64,000 bases of DNA from JAWVFM01 sp963843315 (GCA_963843315.1 CAWJJU010000005.1:310001-374000), one strand, 5' to 3'. Shown: positions 15,716-33,017, counted from the stretch's first letter. Notes: generated by a model not told the origin, from the sequence alone. Numbers and translations are program-made.

Positions 15716-16978
15716 ATGCCGGTCGCCTGCGCTCTCCTCCCCCGCTTCGCGCTCCTCACCGTCCTGAGCGACCGGCGCGAGCTGCTGGGGAAGGCGGTGG
15801 CGCTGGGCCCGGAACCGGGCGGGCCGCAGGTGATCGGCCAGGCCTCGGGCGCCGCCGAGGCCTTCGGCGTGCGCGCGGGCATGGGCCTCGGCGAGGCGCT
15901 GTCGCGCTGCCCCGCGCTGGCGCTGGTCGAGCCCGACCCCGAGCGGGCCGAGGAGGCCTGGGAGGCAACGCTCTCGGCGCTGGAGGGAATCGGCGCAGCC
16001 GTCGAGTCGCGCCGCGCGGGTGAGGCCTTCTTCGCCCTCGGCGGCTTGCGGCGGCTGTGGGGAGGCGCCGCCGAGGGGGTCCTGGCGCGCGCCCGCCAGG
16101 TCATCGGCGGCCCGGTGCGGCTGGGCGCCGCTCCCGGGCGGCTGAGCGCCTACGCCGCAGCGCTCGCGATGCCGTCGCGGCGCGCCCGGCGCCGCCGGCC
16201 TCCTGCGGGAGCCATCGTGCGCGGCGGCTTCGTGATCGTGGCCGAGGGCGCGGCGCGCTCGTTCCTCGCCCCGCTCTCCGTGCGCCTGCTGGCCGAGCGG
16301 CTGGCGTCGAGCTGGGAGCGGGCCACCATCCCGGGCCTTCTCGAACGCCTCGGGATCCGCACCCTGGGCGAGCTCGCCGACCTTCCCGACGACGCCGTCG
16401 CCGACCGCTTCGGCGAGCCGGGTCTCGCGGCGCTGACGATGGCGCGCGGGGTCGAGGGGCCGCTGCGCCCGCGCGAGCCGCGCGAGGAGATCGCCGAGCG
16501 CCTCGAGCTCGAAGAGGCGGCGTCGGGACCAGAGCTGGAGCACGCCACCGAGCTGCTCGTCGATCGCCTGCTGGCCAACCCGGCTCGCCGCGGCCGGTCG
16601 ATCCGCAGGCTGCGCCTCGCGGCACGCCTGGTCTCGGGAGGAGGCTGGCGGGTCGACGTCATCCCGCGGGTTGCGAGCGCCGATCGCGGGCGCCTGCGCC
16701 TGGCCCTGGTGCCCAGGCTCGCCGAGCTGCCAGCCCCGGCCAGTCACCTGACCCTCCGGGCGCTGGCGATGGGCGAGGCCGAGGGCGACCAGGGCTCGCT
16801 CTCCGACGACGGCCGCGAGCGCCGCCGCGAGCGGCTGGGCGAGGCGGTTCGCCAGGCGCGCGCCGCGGGCGGGCGCGAGGCCGTGCTGCGGGTGCTGGAG
16901 CTCGACCCGGAATCGCGCGTGCCGGAGCGCCGGGCAACCCTGACCCCCTTCCACGAGACGGATCCTCAATGGGACTAG
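15716..16978 (+). CDS. imuB: ImuB-type Y-family DNA polymerase homologue (mutasome adaptor)
   Basis: A 420-residue Y-family protein. The position of the first catalytic carboxylate is lost (CALLPRFALLTVL, no Asp), as in ImuB proteins, which are catalytically dead hubs that bring DnaE2 to the sliding clamp. The middle part ATIPGLLERLGIRTLGELADLPDDAVADRFGEPG is the helix-hairpin-helix region, followed by the little-finger domain. The C-terminus is short for ImuB and has no clearly visible clamp-binding motif. A LexA box abuts the start, and DUF6504 and dnaE2 follow. No imuA' gene is present upstream, which is unusual for the cassette. Confidence 0.88.
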   Translation: MPVACALLPRFALLTVLSDRRELLGKAVALGPEPGGPQVIGQASGAAEAFGVRAGMGLGEALSRCPALALVEPDPERAEEAWEATLSALEGIGAAVESRRAGEAFFALGGLRRLWGGAAEGVLARARQVIGGPVRLGAAPGRLSAYAAALAMPSRRARRRRPPAGAIVRGGFVIVAEGAARSFLAPLSVRLLAERLASSWERATIPGLLERLGIRTLGELADLPDDAVADRFGEPGLAALTMARGVEGPLRPREPREEIAERLELEEAASGPELEHATELLVDRLLANPARRGRSIRRLRLAARLVSGGGWRVDVIPRVASADRGRLRLALVPRLAELPAPASHLTLRALAMGEAEGDQGSLSDDGRERRRERLGEAVRQARAAGGREAVLRVLELDPESRVPERRATLTPFHETDPQWD

Positions 16979-17035
16979 CGACGAAGTCGCGGATCTCGTG
17001 GCCGAGCCTGCCGCCCCGTCGGCGCCCTAACCCGA
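16975..17035. repeat. 61-bp dispersed repeat, family C copy 1 (supplies the imuB stop)
   Basis: An 18-bp block CTAGCGACGAAGTCGCGG, 11 variable bases, a 15-bp block GAGCCTGCCGCCCCG, 10 variable bases, then AACCCGA. The same blocks with the same spacing recur at 62786-62846. The first block contains the small palindrome GCGAC-GAA-GTCGC. The TAG of imuB lies inside it. Confidence 0.6.
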
Positions 17036-17058
17036 CGGCCCCGCAGCGAATAACTTGC

Positions 17059-17075
17059 GGCTGCCTGCGGCAGCC
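17059..17075 (+). terminator. Stem-loop between imuB and DUF6504
   Basis: GGCTGCC-TGC-GGCAGCC forms a 7-bp stem with a 3-nt loop in the 151-bp gap after imuB. There is no T-run. It may attenuate or protect the transcript within the imuB-DUF6504-dnaE2 cassette. Confidence 0.35.
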
Positions 17076-17129
17076 TTACCTGCTGCTTTCGGGCCCAAGG
17101 CCCTCACCGACCCGCATGAGGAGCCGGCG

Positions 17130-17365
17130 GTGAATGTCTACTGGCCGCTGCCCGCGGTGGTGACGGCCGGCGAGGACGGCGTGCCGGTGGCGGTTGCCGG
17201 GGTCGGCGTCGAGGCCATCCGCGAGGACTGGCTCGTCGAGGACCGCTGGTGGACCCCCGCCCCGCTGAGCCGCCGCTACTTCGAGCTGGTTCTCGCCGAC
17301 GGCCGCAACCTCGTCGTCTTCCGCGAGCCCGCCACCGAGGGCCGGTGGTTCGAGCAGCGCGCCTG

Positions 17366-17366
<1 letters not shown>
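17130..17366 (+). CDS. DUF6504 family small protein of the mutasome cassette
   Basis: A 78-residue protein starting at the GTG of VNVYWPLPAVV, with AGGAG 6-10 bp upstream. Its core (EAIREDWLVEDRWWTPAPLSRRYFELVLADGRNLVVFREP) matches the small proteins regularly found between imuB and dnaE2 in actinobacteria and named DUF6504. It probably forms a small beta-rich domain. The stop overlaps the dnaE2 start (TGATG). Its role in translesion synthesis is not known; the conserved position suggests an accessory part. Confidence 0.8.
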
Positions 17367-20742
<3,376 letters not shown>

Positions 20743-20851
20743 CCCGGGAAAGCCCAGTCCAATGCGGTTTCTCAGCCTTTGTGAGCACCGCCTGCAAGAT
20801 CCCTTGCACGAACACACGTACTGTCCGACCCCCCTCCTAGCCTCCCCCGGG

Positions 20852-21091
20852 ATGAAGATGAAGATCACCAGGATGAGCAACAGCCTGCTGGGCGCCGTCG
20901 ACCTCGCAATCGACTTCGCGACCCTTGGCGAGTACGGCCTCGAGCCCGCCGCCGCGGACGCGTCGTGCCGCACGCGCTCCGGCCACGTGACCGACCGGCA
21001 GGCACAGCGCCGGCCCACCGCCGCACGCGCGCGGCGCGAGCGCTGCGAAGTGACCGGCGGCTACCGCACCGCGCGCTCGGTCGCCCGCTAG
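20852..21091 (+). CDS. Small hypothetical protein, 79 residues
   Basis: Starts MKMKITRMSNSLLGAVDLAIDFATLGEYGLEP, followed by an Arg-rich second half that could be partly non-coding. I do not recognise a family. A TGCAAG-ATCC-CTTGCA inverted repeat lies about 45 bp upstream and could be an operator. It follows dnaE2 at 109 bp and is convergent with the MFS gene. The amphipathic N-terminal helix could bind membrane or protein. The gene call is tentative because in-frame reading also extends upstream. Confidence 0.4.
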   Translation: MKMKITRMSNSLLGAVDLAIDFATLGEYGLEPAAADASCRTRSGHVTDRQAQRRPTAARARRERCEVTGGYRTARSVAR

Positions 21092-21111
21092 CCCTCAGGC
21101 CCGCCGAACCT

Positions 21112-22708
21112 CTAGGCGCCCGCGGCCTCCGGAGCTGCGGCGCGCCGGCGCTTCGGTCTGCCGCCGACGAACAGCACCGAGACCACGAGCCCGAGCAGGG
21201 CGGCAACCGCGACGAAGCGGAAGCCCGACTGCAGGCCGTGGACGAACGAGTCGTCGACGAACGTCAGCACCTTCGCCTGGGACGCGCTCGACAGGTTCGC
21301 CAGGGCGGCGGTGCCGGAGTCGGTGCCCGCGAGCACGCCGTGCATCACCGCCACCTGGTGGCCCGTCAGGTGCGTCCCTGCGCTTCGCCGCGCGCTCGCC
21401 GAGATCGTTCTCCGAGGAGATGGTGAACACGGTGGTCGTCACCCCGAGGCCGATGGCGCCGCCGGCGATCTGGAACATGTAGATCAGGCCGCCTGCCAGG
21501 CTCGAGCGCGACGGGTCCAGGGCGGTCACCCCCGCCGTCGTCACGGCCGAGTAGAAGAACCCGGCGCCGATCCCCGTTGCGGCCAGGCCGGCGACGAGCT
21601 CGCCGTAGCCCGACCCTGCGTCGATCCGCGAGAGCAGGATCGGGCCGGCCGCAAGGCCGATCGCGCCGAGCACGATCGTCGTCTTCGCGCCGAAGCGCTC
21701 GTAGAACGGGCCAGCGAGAAACGACACGAGGGCGAATGTGGCGAGCATGGGCGCCATCCCGACCCCCGCCTTCAGCGCGGAGTAGCCGAGCAGCTTCTCC
21801 ATGAACTGGGGGGCGTAGAGCACGGTGGAGAAGAACACCGCCGACATCAGCAGCACCGCGAGGCAGGCGGCGCGGAAGTCGCGGTTGCCCAGCACGTCCA
21901 TCGGGACCAGCGCATCGCGCCCGCGCCGTGGCTCGATCGCGCAGAAGGCCGCGACGAGGGCGACCGCGAGCGCGAGGGCAGCGATGACCCGGATGTCACC
22001 GAAGCCCCAGTCGGCCGCCTGGTCGAACGCGACCAGGAACAGCAGCAGGCCGCCGGCGAGCGTCGCGATCCCCGCGTAGTCGATCTTCTCGCCGGAGTCC
22101 GGCACCGCCGGCTGGTGGACCTTGCGCCACGTCACGAAGGCGGCGAAGGCGGCGATGGGGACGTTCAGAAAGAAGATCCAGCGCCACGACAGCGCGTCGG
22201 TGAGCACGCCTCCCAGCATCGGGCCGAGGGCGTTACCGACTCCGGCGGCGCCCAACACCAGGCCTCCCGCAAGGCCCGCTCGCGACGCAGGTAGAGCCGC
22301 GTAGGTCATGCCCAGGATCGCCGGCCACATCAGCGCGCCGCCGATACCCATACCAACGCGCATGGCGATGAGGAGGGAGGAGTTCGGCGCAAGCCCGCCG
22401 AGGAGCGAGAACCCGGCGAAACAGGCCGTGCCCACGAAGAAGATCCGGCGCCGACCGAACATGTCCGCCAGCCGCCCCCCGGCGACGATCGCCATTCCAA
22501 ACGTGAGTGCGTACGCGTTGATGACCCACTGCACCGTCCCGACGTCGACGTCGAAGTCGTGCTCGATGGACGGCAGCGCCACGTTCAGCGCCGTGAAGTC
22601 GTTCGCGATGACGATCACGCCCAGGCCCATTGCGAACAGGGCCATCTTGGTCCCAGGGGCGAGACCTTCCTCGGGCGGTCCCGGGCCCGCTGTCGGCTCT
22701 GCGGCCAT
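21112..22708 (-). CDS. DHA2-type MFS drug exporter (frameshifted near its 3' end)
   Basis: A multi-pass transporter of the 14-helix DHA2 (EmrB/QacA) group, which exports drugs by proton antiport. The N-terminus has DFTALNVALPSIEHDFDVDVGTVQWVINAYALTFG, the motif C/D1 region, and GGRLADMFGRRRIFFVG, motif A. The first frame continues to about 21390 (SSENDLGERAAKR); the final part, LTGHQVAVMHGVLAGTDSG to FRFVAVAALLGLVVSVLFVGG, is in a second frame and includes the last helix. One extra base near 21375-21400 accounts for this. Divergent from the SQR-like gene with 33 bp between them. Substrate unknown. Confidence 0.85.
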
Positions 22709-22741
22709 CGGCGTCAGGAAATCACAAGTAGGGTCCGCTGC

Positions 22742-23873
22742 GTGGCCGACCGCGTATTGATCCTTGGCGCCGGCTTCGGCGGGCTGGAGCTGGCCAGCAC
22801 ACTGTCCGAGGAGCTCGGGGGTGACGTCGACGTCACCCTCATCGACAAGGGCGACGCGTTCGTTTTCGGCTACTCCAAGCTCGACGTGATGTTCGGCCGC
22901 ACGACCCTCGACGCGGTCAGCCTGCCCTACAGCTCGTTCGTCAAGCCGGGGGTCCGCCTGCTACGCGAGACGGTGACGGCCATCGAGCCCGCCGCGCTCG
23001 CGGTCACCACCGACGCCTCCGAGCACGAGGCCGACCACCTGGTGATCGCGCTCGGCGCCGGCTACGACCTGGACGCGACGCCCGGCCTCGCCGAAGCGAC
23101 GGAGTTCTACTCGGTGGCCGGGGCGGCCGCCCTCGCGGAACCCATCGCCGAGTTCACGAGCGGCCGCGCGATGATCGGCGTGTGCGGCGCGCCGTTCAAG
23201 TGCCCGCCGGCGCCCAGCGAGGCGGCGCTGCTCCTCCACGACGCCCTGGTCAAGCGCGGTGTGCGCCAAGACTGCGAGATCACCTTCCTGATGCCGCTGC
23301 CGAGCCCCGTCCCGCCATCCCCCGACACGTCCGCGGCGCTGCTGGAGGCGTTTGCCGAACGGGACATCGAGTTCCGGCCCGCGACGCGGATCCGAGGCCT
23401 GGACGCCGGCCGGCGCGTCGCGCTGCTCGACGACGGAGAGGAGCTCGGCTACGACCTGTTCCTCGGCGTTCCCAAGCACCGGGCGCCCGACGTGGTGATC
23501 GAGAGCGGGCTGGCCGTGGACGGGTTCATCCCCGTTGAGTCGCAGACCCTCCGCACCGCCGTACCGAACGTGTACGCCGTGGGCGACGTGGCGACCGTGG
23601 GCGTGCCCAAGGCCGGAGTCTTCGCCGAGGGCGCCGGGCGCACGGTCGCGCGGCGCCTCATCGACGAGATCCGCGGCCGCAAGGCAGGCGCGGAGTACGA
23701 CGGGCTGGGCTCGTGCTACATCGAGTTCGGCGCCGGCCGGATCGGCCGCGTCGACGTCGACTTCCTCTCGGGGCCAAGTCGCCACCGGCGCGTTCCAGGC
23801 GCCGTCCGAGGCCCTGCGCGCCGAGAAGGACAGCTTCGGCTCGACCCGCCGAGCTCGCTGGTTCGGGCTCTAG
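22742..23873 (+). CDS. SQR-like NAD(P)/FAD oxidoreductase (frameshifted near its 3' end)
   Basis: A pyridine-nucleotide/FAD disulfide-reductase-fold flavoprotein starting at GTG (VADRVLILGAGFGGLELA, with the FAD GxGxxG). The central motif CGAPFKCPPAPSEAALLL is typical of sulfide:quinone reductase and FccB/SoxF-like flavoproteins, and VPNVYAVGDVATVGVPKAGVFAEG is the second FAD-binding signature. The reading frame changes near 23775 (ctctcggggccaag), after which QVATGAFQAPSEALRAEKDSFGSTRRARWFGL gives a natural ending. Corrected length is about 377 residues. Whether it oxidises sulfide depends on redox cysteines that cannot be confirmed by eye. Confidence 0.82.
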
Positions 23874-23895
23874 CGCGACAACCGGCCGGGACGAC

Positions 23896-23923
23896 GAAGA
23901 GCCGCCCCGAGGGACGGCTCTTC
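23896..23923. terminator. Hairpin terminator between SQR-like gene and rRNA operon
   Basis: GAAGAGCCG / CGGCTCTTC, a 9-bp stem whose 10-nt centre can pair further (CCC/GGG). It lies between the convergent oxidoreductase stop (23873) and the 5S 3' end (23931), so it can end transcription from both sides. There is no clear T-run. Confidence 0.65.
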
Positions 23924-23930
23924 GATAAAG

Positions 23931-24047
23931 ACCGGCGGCGACCTACTCTCCCGGGCGTGTGAACACCAAGTACCATCGGCGCTGAGGGGCTTAACGGCTC
24001 TGTTCGGAATGGGAAGAGGTGTTTCCCCCTCGCTATAGCCACCGAAA
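23931..24047 (-). rRNA. rrf: 5S ribosomal RNA
   Basis: On the minus strand the sequence runs from TTTCGGTGGCTATAGCG through CCATTCCGAACAGAG and GCCGATGGTACT to GGAGAGTAGGTCGCCGCCGG. Helix I pairs CGGTGGC at the 5' end with GCCGCCG at the 3' end. Last gene of the rRNA operon; ends are accurate to a few bases. Confidence 0.95.
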
Positions 24048-24133
24048 CCGGCGAAACCGCGACCCGGAGATCGGTGGATCGTCCGTGCCGCGCCCCGGCG
24101 GGGCTTGAAAACTGCACGCAGGCCAAAAAGGTA
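24048..24133 (-). other. 23S-5S spacer with 3' arm of the 23S processing stem
   Basis: Holds CTTGAAAACTGCACGCAGGCC at 24104-24124 (plus-strand sense), complementary to 27229-27249 on the far side of 23S. The two arms form the long stem cut by RNase III to release pre-23S. No tRNA is seen here. Confidence 0.7.
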
Positions 24134-27142
<3,009 letters not shown>

Positions 27143-27442
27143 GGTGAGCACCACCCACTCCTGACCGAGGGCAGTCCGGTGGCGCGAATACCCTATGGGC
27201 TCTACCGCTTGCGCGGTGAGCCCGTATTGGCCTTTGTGCAGTTTTCAAGCTCCGCCGAGGCGGCGTGGCGGGGGATTCCCGGCTCACGCGGTCTCTCAAA
27301 ACTGAGCAGCGCACGCTCGGCACTCGAGGGCCCGGAGAAGGCCCGGTCGACGTTTCGGGACGCCCCGGCACACCGAAGTGCTCCGAGGACGGACTCCCTC
27401 GTTCCGGCCATCGGATGACGGCCGGCCGATTAGAGCTCCCTA
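27143..27442 (-). other. 16S-23S internal transcribed spacer without tRNA genes
   Basis: A 300-bp spacer that contains no tRNA-Ile or tRNA-Ala. It holds the second arm of the 16S processing stem (27290-27312, pairing with 29214-29236) and the first arm of the 23S stem (27229-27249, pairing with 24104-24124). Both arms include the boxA-like TTGAAAACT or its complement. Confidence 0.75.
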
Positions 27443-28989
<1,547 letters not shown>

Positions 28990-29310
28990 AAAAGTGACTT
29001 GAGGGTTTCAATACCGAACGTTCGTGTCACAAACGCACGGTTCCTCTGTCTTCATTGAGAGTTGCCATGCCTGGCGTGACCCCCGCGGTACACCTGTGGG
29101 GGCCGGCATGACGGGTGCGCCTCTCGTGAGAGAGGCGCTCTAGAGCTCCCGCGCGAGGGTACGCACGGGAGCCGGACCTGTCGCGAACCACGAGCCCAAG
29201 GGCCCGAGTTCGCGCGCTGCTCAGTTTTCAAAGACCGCTGTCGTGCTGCGCCTGGTGATTCCAGGCGAACACGGCCTGCCTCAAGGGCGACCAGCGAGTA
29301 TATCGAGGAG
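28990..29310 (-). promoter_or_regulatory. rRNA operon leader and promoter region
   Basis: Upstream of 16S on the minus strand. A TATACT -10 hexamer lies at 29297-29302; no good -35 is visible. The leader has the boxA-like TTTGAAAACT inside the processing arm at 29214-29236, a perfect 9-bp hairpin GCGCCTCTC-GTGA-GAGAGGCGC at 29117-29138, and a GCTCCCG/CGGGAGC repeat around 29145-29172. These fit antitermination and processing signals of an rRNA leader. Confidence 0.6.
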
Positions 29311-29352
29311 TCGCGGGCGCCGTGGCCCGGTGACCTCACTCCGGTGGGTGCG

Positions 29353-30532
29353 TCAGGCCTGGTCGACCCGAGCCCGCGCGAAGCGTCGCTTGCCGAGCTG
29401 GATGATAGCCCCATCGAGCTCGGCGGCGGGCACGTCCAGGCGGTCGCCGGGCGCGACCTCCCCGGAAATCTTCACCCCGCCCTGGGCGAACAGCCTGCGC
29501 GCCTCGCTGCGGCTGACCCCGAAGGCGTCCGCGAGGGCCTGCGGCAGGTGGACGTCGCCCCCGTCACCGGGCGTCAGCTCGACGTCCGGGATGTCCTCGG
29601 GGATCTCGCGCCGCACGTGGACGCGATCGAAGGCGGCCTCCGCCTCGGCCCCCGCGCCCTCGCCGTGGAGGCGGTCGACCAGCCGGCGAGCGAGCTCGCG
29701 CTTCGCCTCGTTGGGGTGGCGGTCCGGCGTCGTGATCCCGGCCGAGCAGGAGCAGCTCGTAGTCGGGCAGCGCGGCGTCGGTGATGCTCATGAGCTTGCC
29801 GAACATCTCGTTGGGCTCGTCGGTGACGCCCACGTAGTTGCCGAACGACTTGCTCATCTTGCGCGTGCCGTCGGTGCCGACCAGTAGTGGCATCGTGAGG
29901 ATCGACTGCGTGGGCTTGCCGAAGCTCTCCTGGACGTCGCGGCCGAACAGCAGGTTGAAGGTCTGGTCGGTGCCGCCGAGCTCCACGTCGGCGTCCACCG
30001 CGACGGAGTCGTATCCCTGGAGCACCGGGTAGAGGAGCTCGAGCGCCGAGATCGGCTGCGAGGCGCGCATGCGCTTGGCGAAGTCGTCACGCTCCAGCAG
30101 GCGCGCGACGGTGAAGCGGCGCACCAGGTCGAACACCTCGCCGCTTCGCATGTCCAGCCACTCGCTGTTTCGGCGCAGCTCCACCTTCTCGGGGTCCAGG
30201 ATCCTGTACGCCTGCTCGCGGTAGGAGGCGGCGTTCGCCTCGATCTGCTCCGCCGTCAGCACCGGCCGCTCGCCGGAGCGACCGCTGGGGTCGCCGACCC
30301 TGGCCGTGTAGTCGCCGACGATGAGCACGACGGTGTGGCCGGCGTCCTGGAACTCGCGGAGCTTGGTGAGGACCACGCAGTGCCCGAGGTGGATGTCCGG
30401 TGTGGTCGGGTCGATCCCGAGCTTCACCCGCAGCGGCCTGCCCTGCTCGAGCTGCTCGGCGAGCCTGCCCGCCGGCAGGACGTCGACGGCGCCGCGCGTG
30501 AGGGTGTTGAGCTGATCGGCTGGAGTGGGCAT
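29353..30532 (-). CDS. tyrS: Tyrosyl-tRNA synthetase TyrS (frameshifted in this sequence)
   Basis: Charges tRNA-Tyr. The class I motifs are HLGH at residues 48-51 and KMSKS at 225-229. The first frame runs from MPTPADQLNTLTRGAVDVLP to YELLLLG near 29745; the rest (ITTPDRHPNEAKRELARRLVDRLHGEG, then the C-terminal S4 RNA-binding domain AFGVSRSEARRLFAQGGVKISG) is in another frame. A single-base indel around 29737-29743 explains it. Corrected length is about 393 residues, normal for TyrRS. As an essential gene with both halves well conserved, it is probably intact in the organism. It precedes the rRNA operon in the same direction. Confidence 0.94.
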
Positions 30533-30732
30533 TTCCGGCGTCGCGCCCGTCGCGCGACCGGGCCACTCTAGACGCAGGCATGGCCCGAACCGGGGCTGGC
30601 CGCCGAGGCGATGATCTAGACTGCCCCGCGGCCGGCGGGCACCGCTCTTTCGCCTCCGGCTGCCGCGAATTCGCTTCCCCTCGTTGCCACGCGCAGCCAG
30701 GATCGATGGCGCCCAGGGGCGCACGCGATCGG

Positions 30733-33017
30733 ATGAAGAAAAGGCGCAGATTCAGACTCAGGGCCGTCGACCCGTCGGCTCCCCCCAGGACGAAGCCGAA
30801 GCTGAGAAAGCTGCGGGTCGCGCTGGTGCTCGCGGGCCTTGCGGGCCTTGCGTTCGTCTCCTGGATCTTCGGGATCATGATGGCCGTCGCGCAGGACCTC
30901 CCCCAGCTCGAGGACCGCGCCCAGTACGCGCGCGCCGAGAACTCGGTCATCTACGACCAGACCGGCAAGCGCCTCGCGACCCTCACCAACAACGCCGGGC
31001 GCATCCTGGTGCACTCATCGCAGATCGCGCCGGTGATGAAGGAGGCGACTGTCGCGATCGAGGACAAGCGCTTCTACGAGCACCGCGGCGTCGACTGGCT
31101 CGGCATCGCCCGCGCCGTCAAGGCGGACATCACCGGCGGCGCAACCCAGGGCGCCTCGACCATCACCCAGCAGTTCGTCAAGAACGCGCTGCGCGCCCAG
31201 GGCAGCCGCACGGTGTTCGAGAAGCTGCGCGAGGCAGCGCTGGCCTACCACCTCGAGCGCCAGTGGCCCAAGGACAAGATCCTCACCGAGTACCTGAACG
31301 AGATCTACTTCGGCGAGGGCGCCTACGGCATCGAGGCGGCCGCCAAGACGTACTTCGGCTGGGACCACCCCGGGTGCGGCAGCCCGCACGACCGCTGCGC
31401 CTCCGACCTCTTCCCCTGGGAGGCGGCCACCCTCGCCGGGATCATCGCCTCCCCCACGGGCTTCGATCCCAAGGCCGATCCGGCCTCCGCCCGCGATCGC
31501 CGCAACCTTGTGCTCTCCGACATGGCCGATCAGGGCTACATCTCGGGCGAGGAGCTCCAGAACTACGAGCAACGGGACCTGCCCCTGCCGAGCCAGATCC
31601 ACTCCTCCTCGCAGAACTCCGTCGCGCCGTATTTCACCTCGTGGCTGCGCCAGCAGCTCGTGGACATGTACGGAGCCGGCGAGGCGTTCTCGGGCGGGCT
31701 GAAGGTCTACTCCACGCTCGACCTCGACCTGGAGAACCAGGTGCAGTCGATCATCGACAGCCGCCTGGCGGGACTCGGCCCCTCGGCCGCCGCGGTCGTG
31801 ATCGACAACAGGACGGGCGGGGTACGAGCGATGGTGGGCGGCCTCGGCTTCAAGGAGGACCCGTTCAACGTCGCGGCCTACGGCGCCCGCCAGCCGGGCT
31901 CGTCCTTCAAGCCGTTCACCCTCGTCACGGCCCTCGAGCAGGGGCACTCGCCCGACCAGGTGTTCCCCTCGGCGCCGCAGCAGCTGCCGTTCAAGGTCCA
32001 GATCACCAAGCACGGCAAGACGAGGGTCCTGAACGACACCTTCAACGTCTCGAACTACGGCGACGAGTACCTCGGCTCGGCGTCGATCACCACCGCCACC
32101 ACCTACTCCGACAACTCGGTGTACTCGCAGCTGGGCATGCAGGCCGGCCCGCAGAACATCGCGTCGACCGCTCAGAAGATGGGCGTCACGAGCGATCTCA
32201 CCAGCGAGTTCAAGTACTCGGAGAACGGCGGGCCGTTCACCCCCTACAACCCCGCCCTGATCCTCGGCGGGCTTCAGACGGGCGTGAACCCGCTGGAGAT
32301 GGCCCACGCCTACGAGACGCTCGCCGAGAACGGGCAGCTGGTCTCCGGCTCGATGGCGGCGTCGAAGGGCGCGCCTGTCGGGGTCGAGAAGGTCACCGAC
32401 GGCAAGGGCGACCTGGTCGCGCCGAACGGCAGCGGCACAGGCCAGAACGAAGTTCAAGACCTCGCAGGTGATCCCCGCGAGCACGGCGCGAGACCGCCAA
32501 GTCGATCCTCGAGACCGTGGTGCAACACGGCACCGGCGTCCGCGCCAACACCGGCGACGTCGGCGAGTTCGGCAAGACCGGCACCACCACCGACAACGGC
32601 GACGCCTGGTTCGTCGGCGCGACGCAGGACATCACGGTGGCGGTCTGGGTTGGGTTCCCCGACAGCGTCAAGCCGATGACCACCGAGTACAACGGCGCCC
32701 CGGTCGACGGCGGCACGATCCCGGCCGAGCTGTTCAACTCGATCGTCCACGCCTACGAGACGATCAGCGCCAGCGAGGCGCGGGCCGCCAAGGCGCGAAA
32801 GGCCGCGAAGTCCTCGGGCACGACCTCGACGCCGACGACCGTGACGCCCACCGTCGCGCCCACTACCACCGTCGCCCCGGCGCCCACCGGGCCCACGGCG
32901 CCGGCCCCGGACACCGGCGGCGGCAACACGCAGGCGCCCGCCCCGACGCAAAAGCCTGCGCCCACCGGCGGCGGGACGGCGCCCGCACCCAGCGCCGGCG
33001 GCGTCGGCGCCGGCTAG
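30733..33017 (+). CDS. Class A penicillin-binding protein, bifunctional (frameshifted in this sequence)
   Basis: Polymerises and cross-links peptidoglycan outside the membrane. A basic N-terminus and one transmembrane helix (VALVLAGLAGLAFVSWIFGIMM) lead to a GT51 glycosyltransferase domain (ATVAIEDKRFYEHRGVD with the catalytic Glu, GASTITQQFVKN). The transpeptidase domain has SSFK with Ser390 and Lys393, SDN in TYSDNSVYSQL, and KTG in FGKTGTTTDNG. Between 32449 and 32493 the frame changes twice by one extra base each, so residues around FKTSQVIPASTAR are read in a third frame. The tail after 32810 is a Thr/Pro/Ala-rich linker. An ATG at 30706 is a possible alternative start. The stop overlaps the convergent glycosylase stop. 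Confidence 0.93.

Noticed and set aside
20809..20821. LexA-like site CGAACACACGTAC upstream of the small gene
   Set aside because: The right half has mismatches to GTTCG; too weak to call an SOS box.
27143..27442. tRNA-Ile or tRNA-Ala in the 16S-23S spacer
   Set aside because: No T-loop TTCGA/TTCRA motif with matching acceptor is found on the rRNA strand in the spacer.
29014..29023. CGAACGTTCG palindrome in the rRNA leader
   Set aside because: It lacks the 4-bp centre of a LexA box and lies in transcribed leader RNA.
32446..32496. Programmed frameshifting in the penicillin-binding protein gene
   Set aside because: No slippery heptamer or downstream pseudoknot pattern is visible, and other genes nearby have similar single-base indels; sequence error is simpler.
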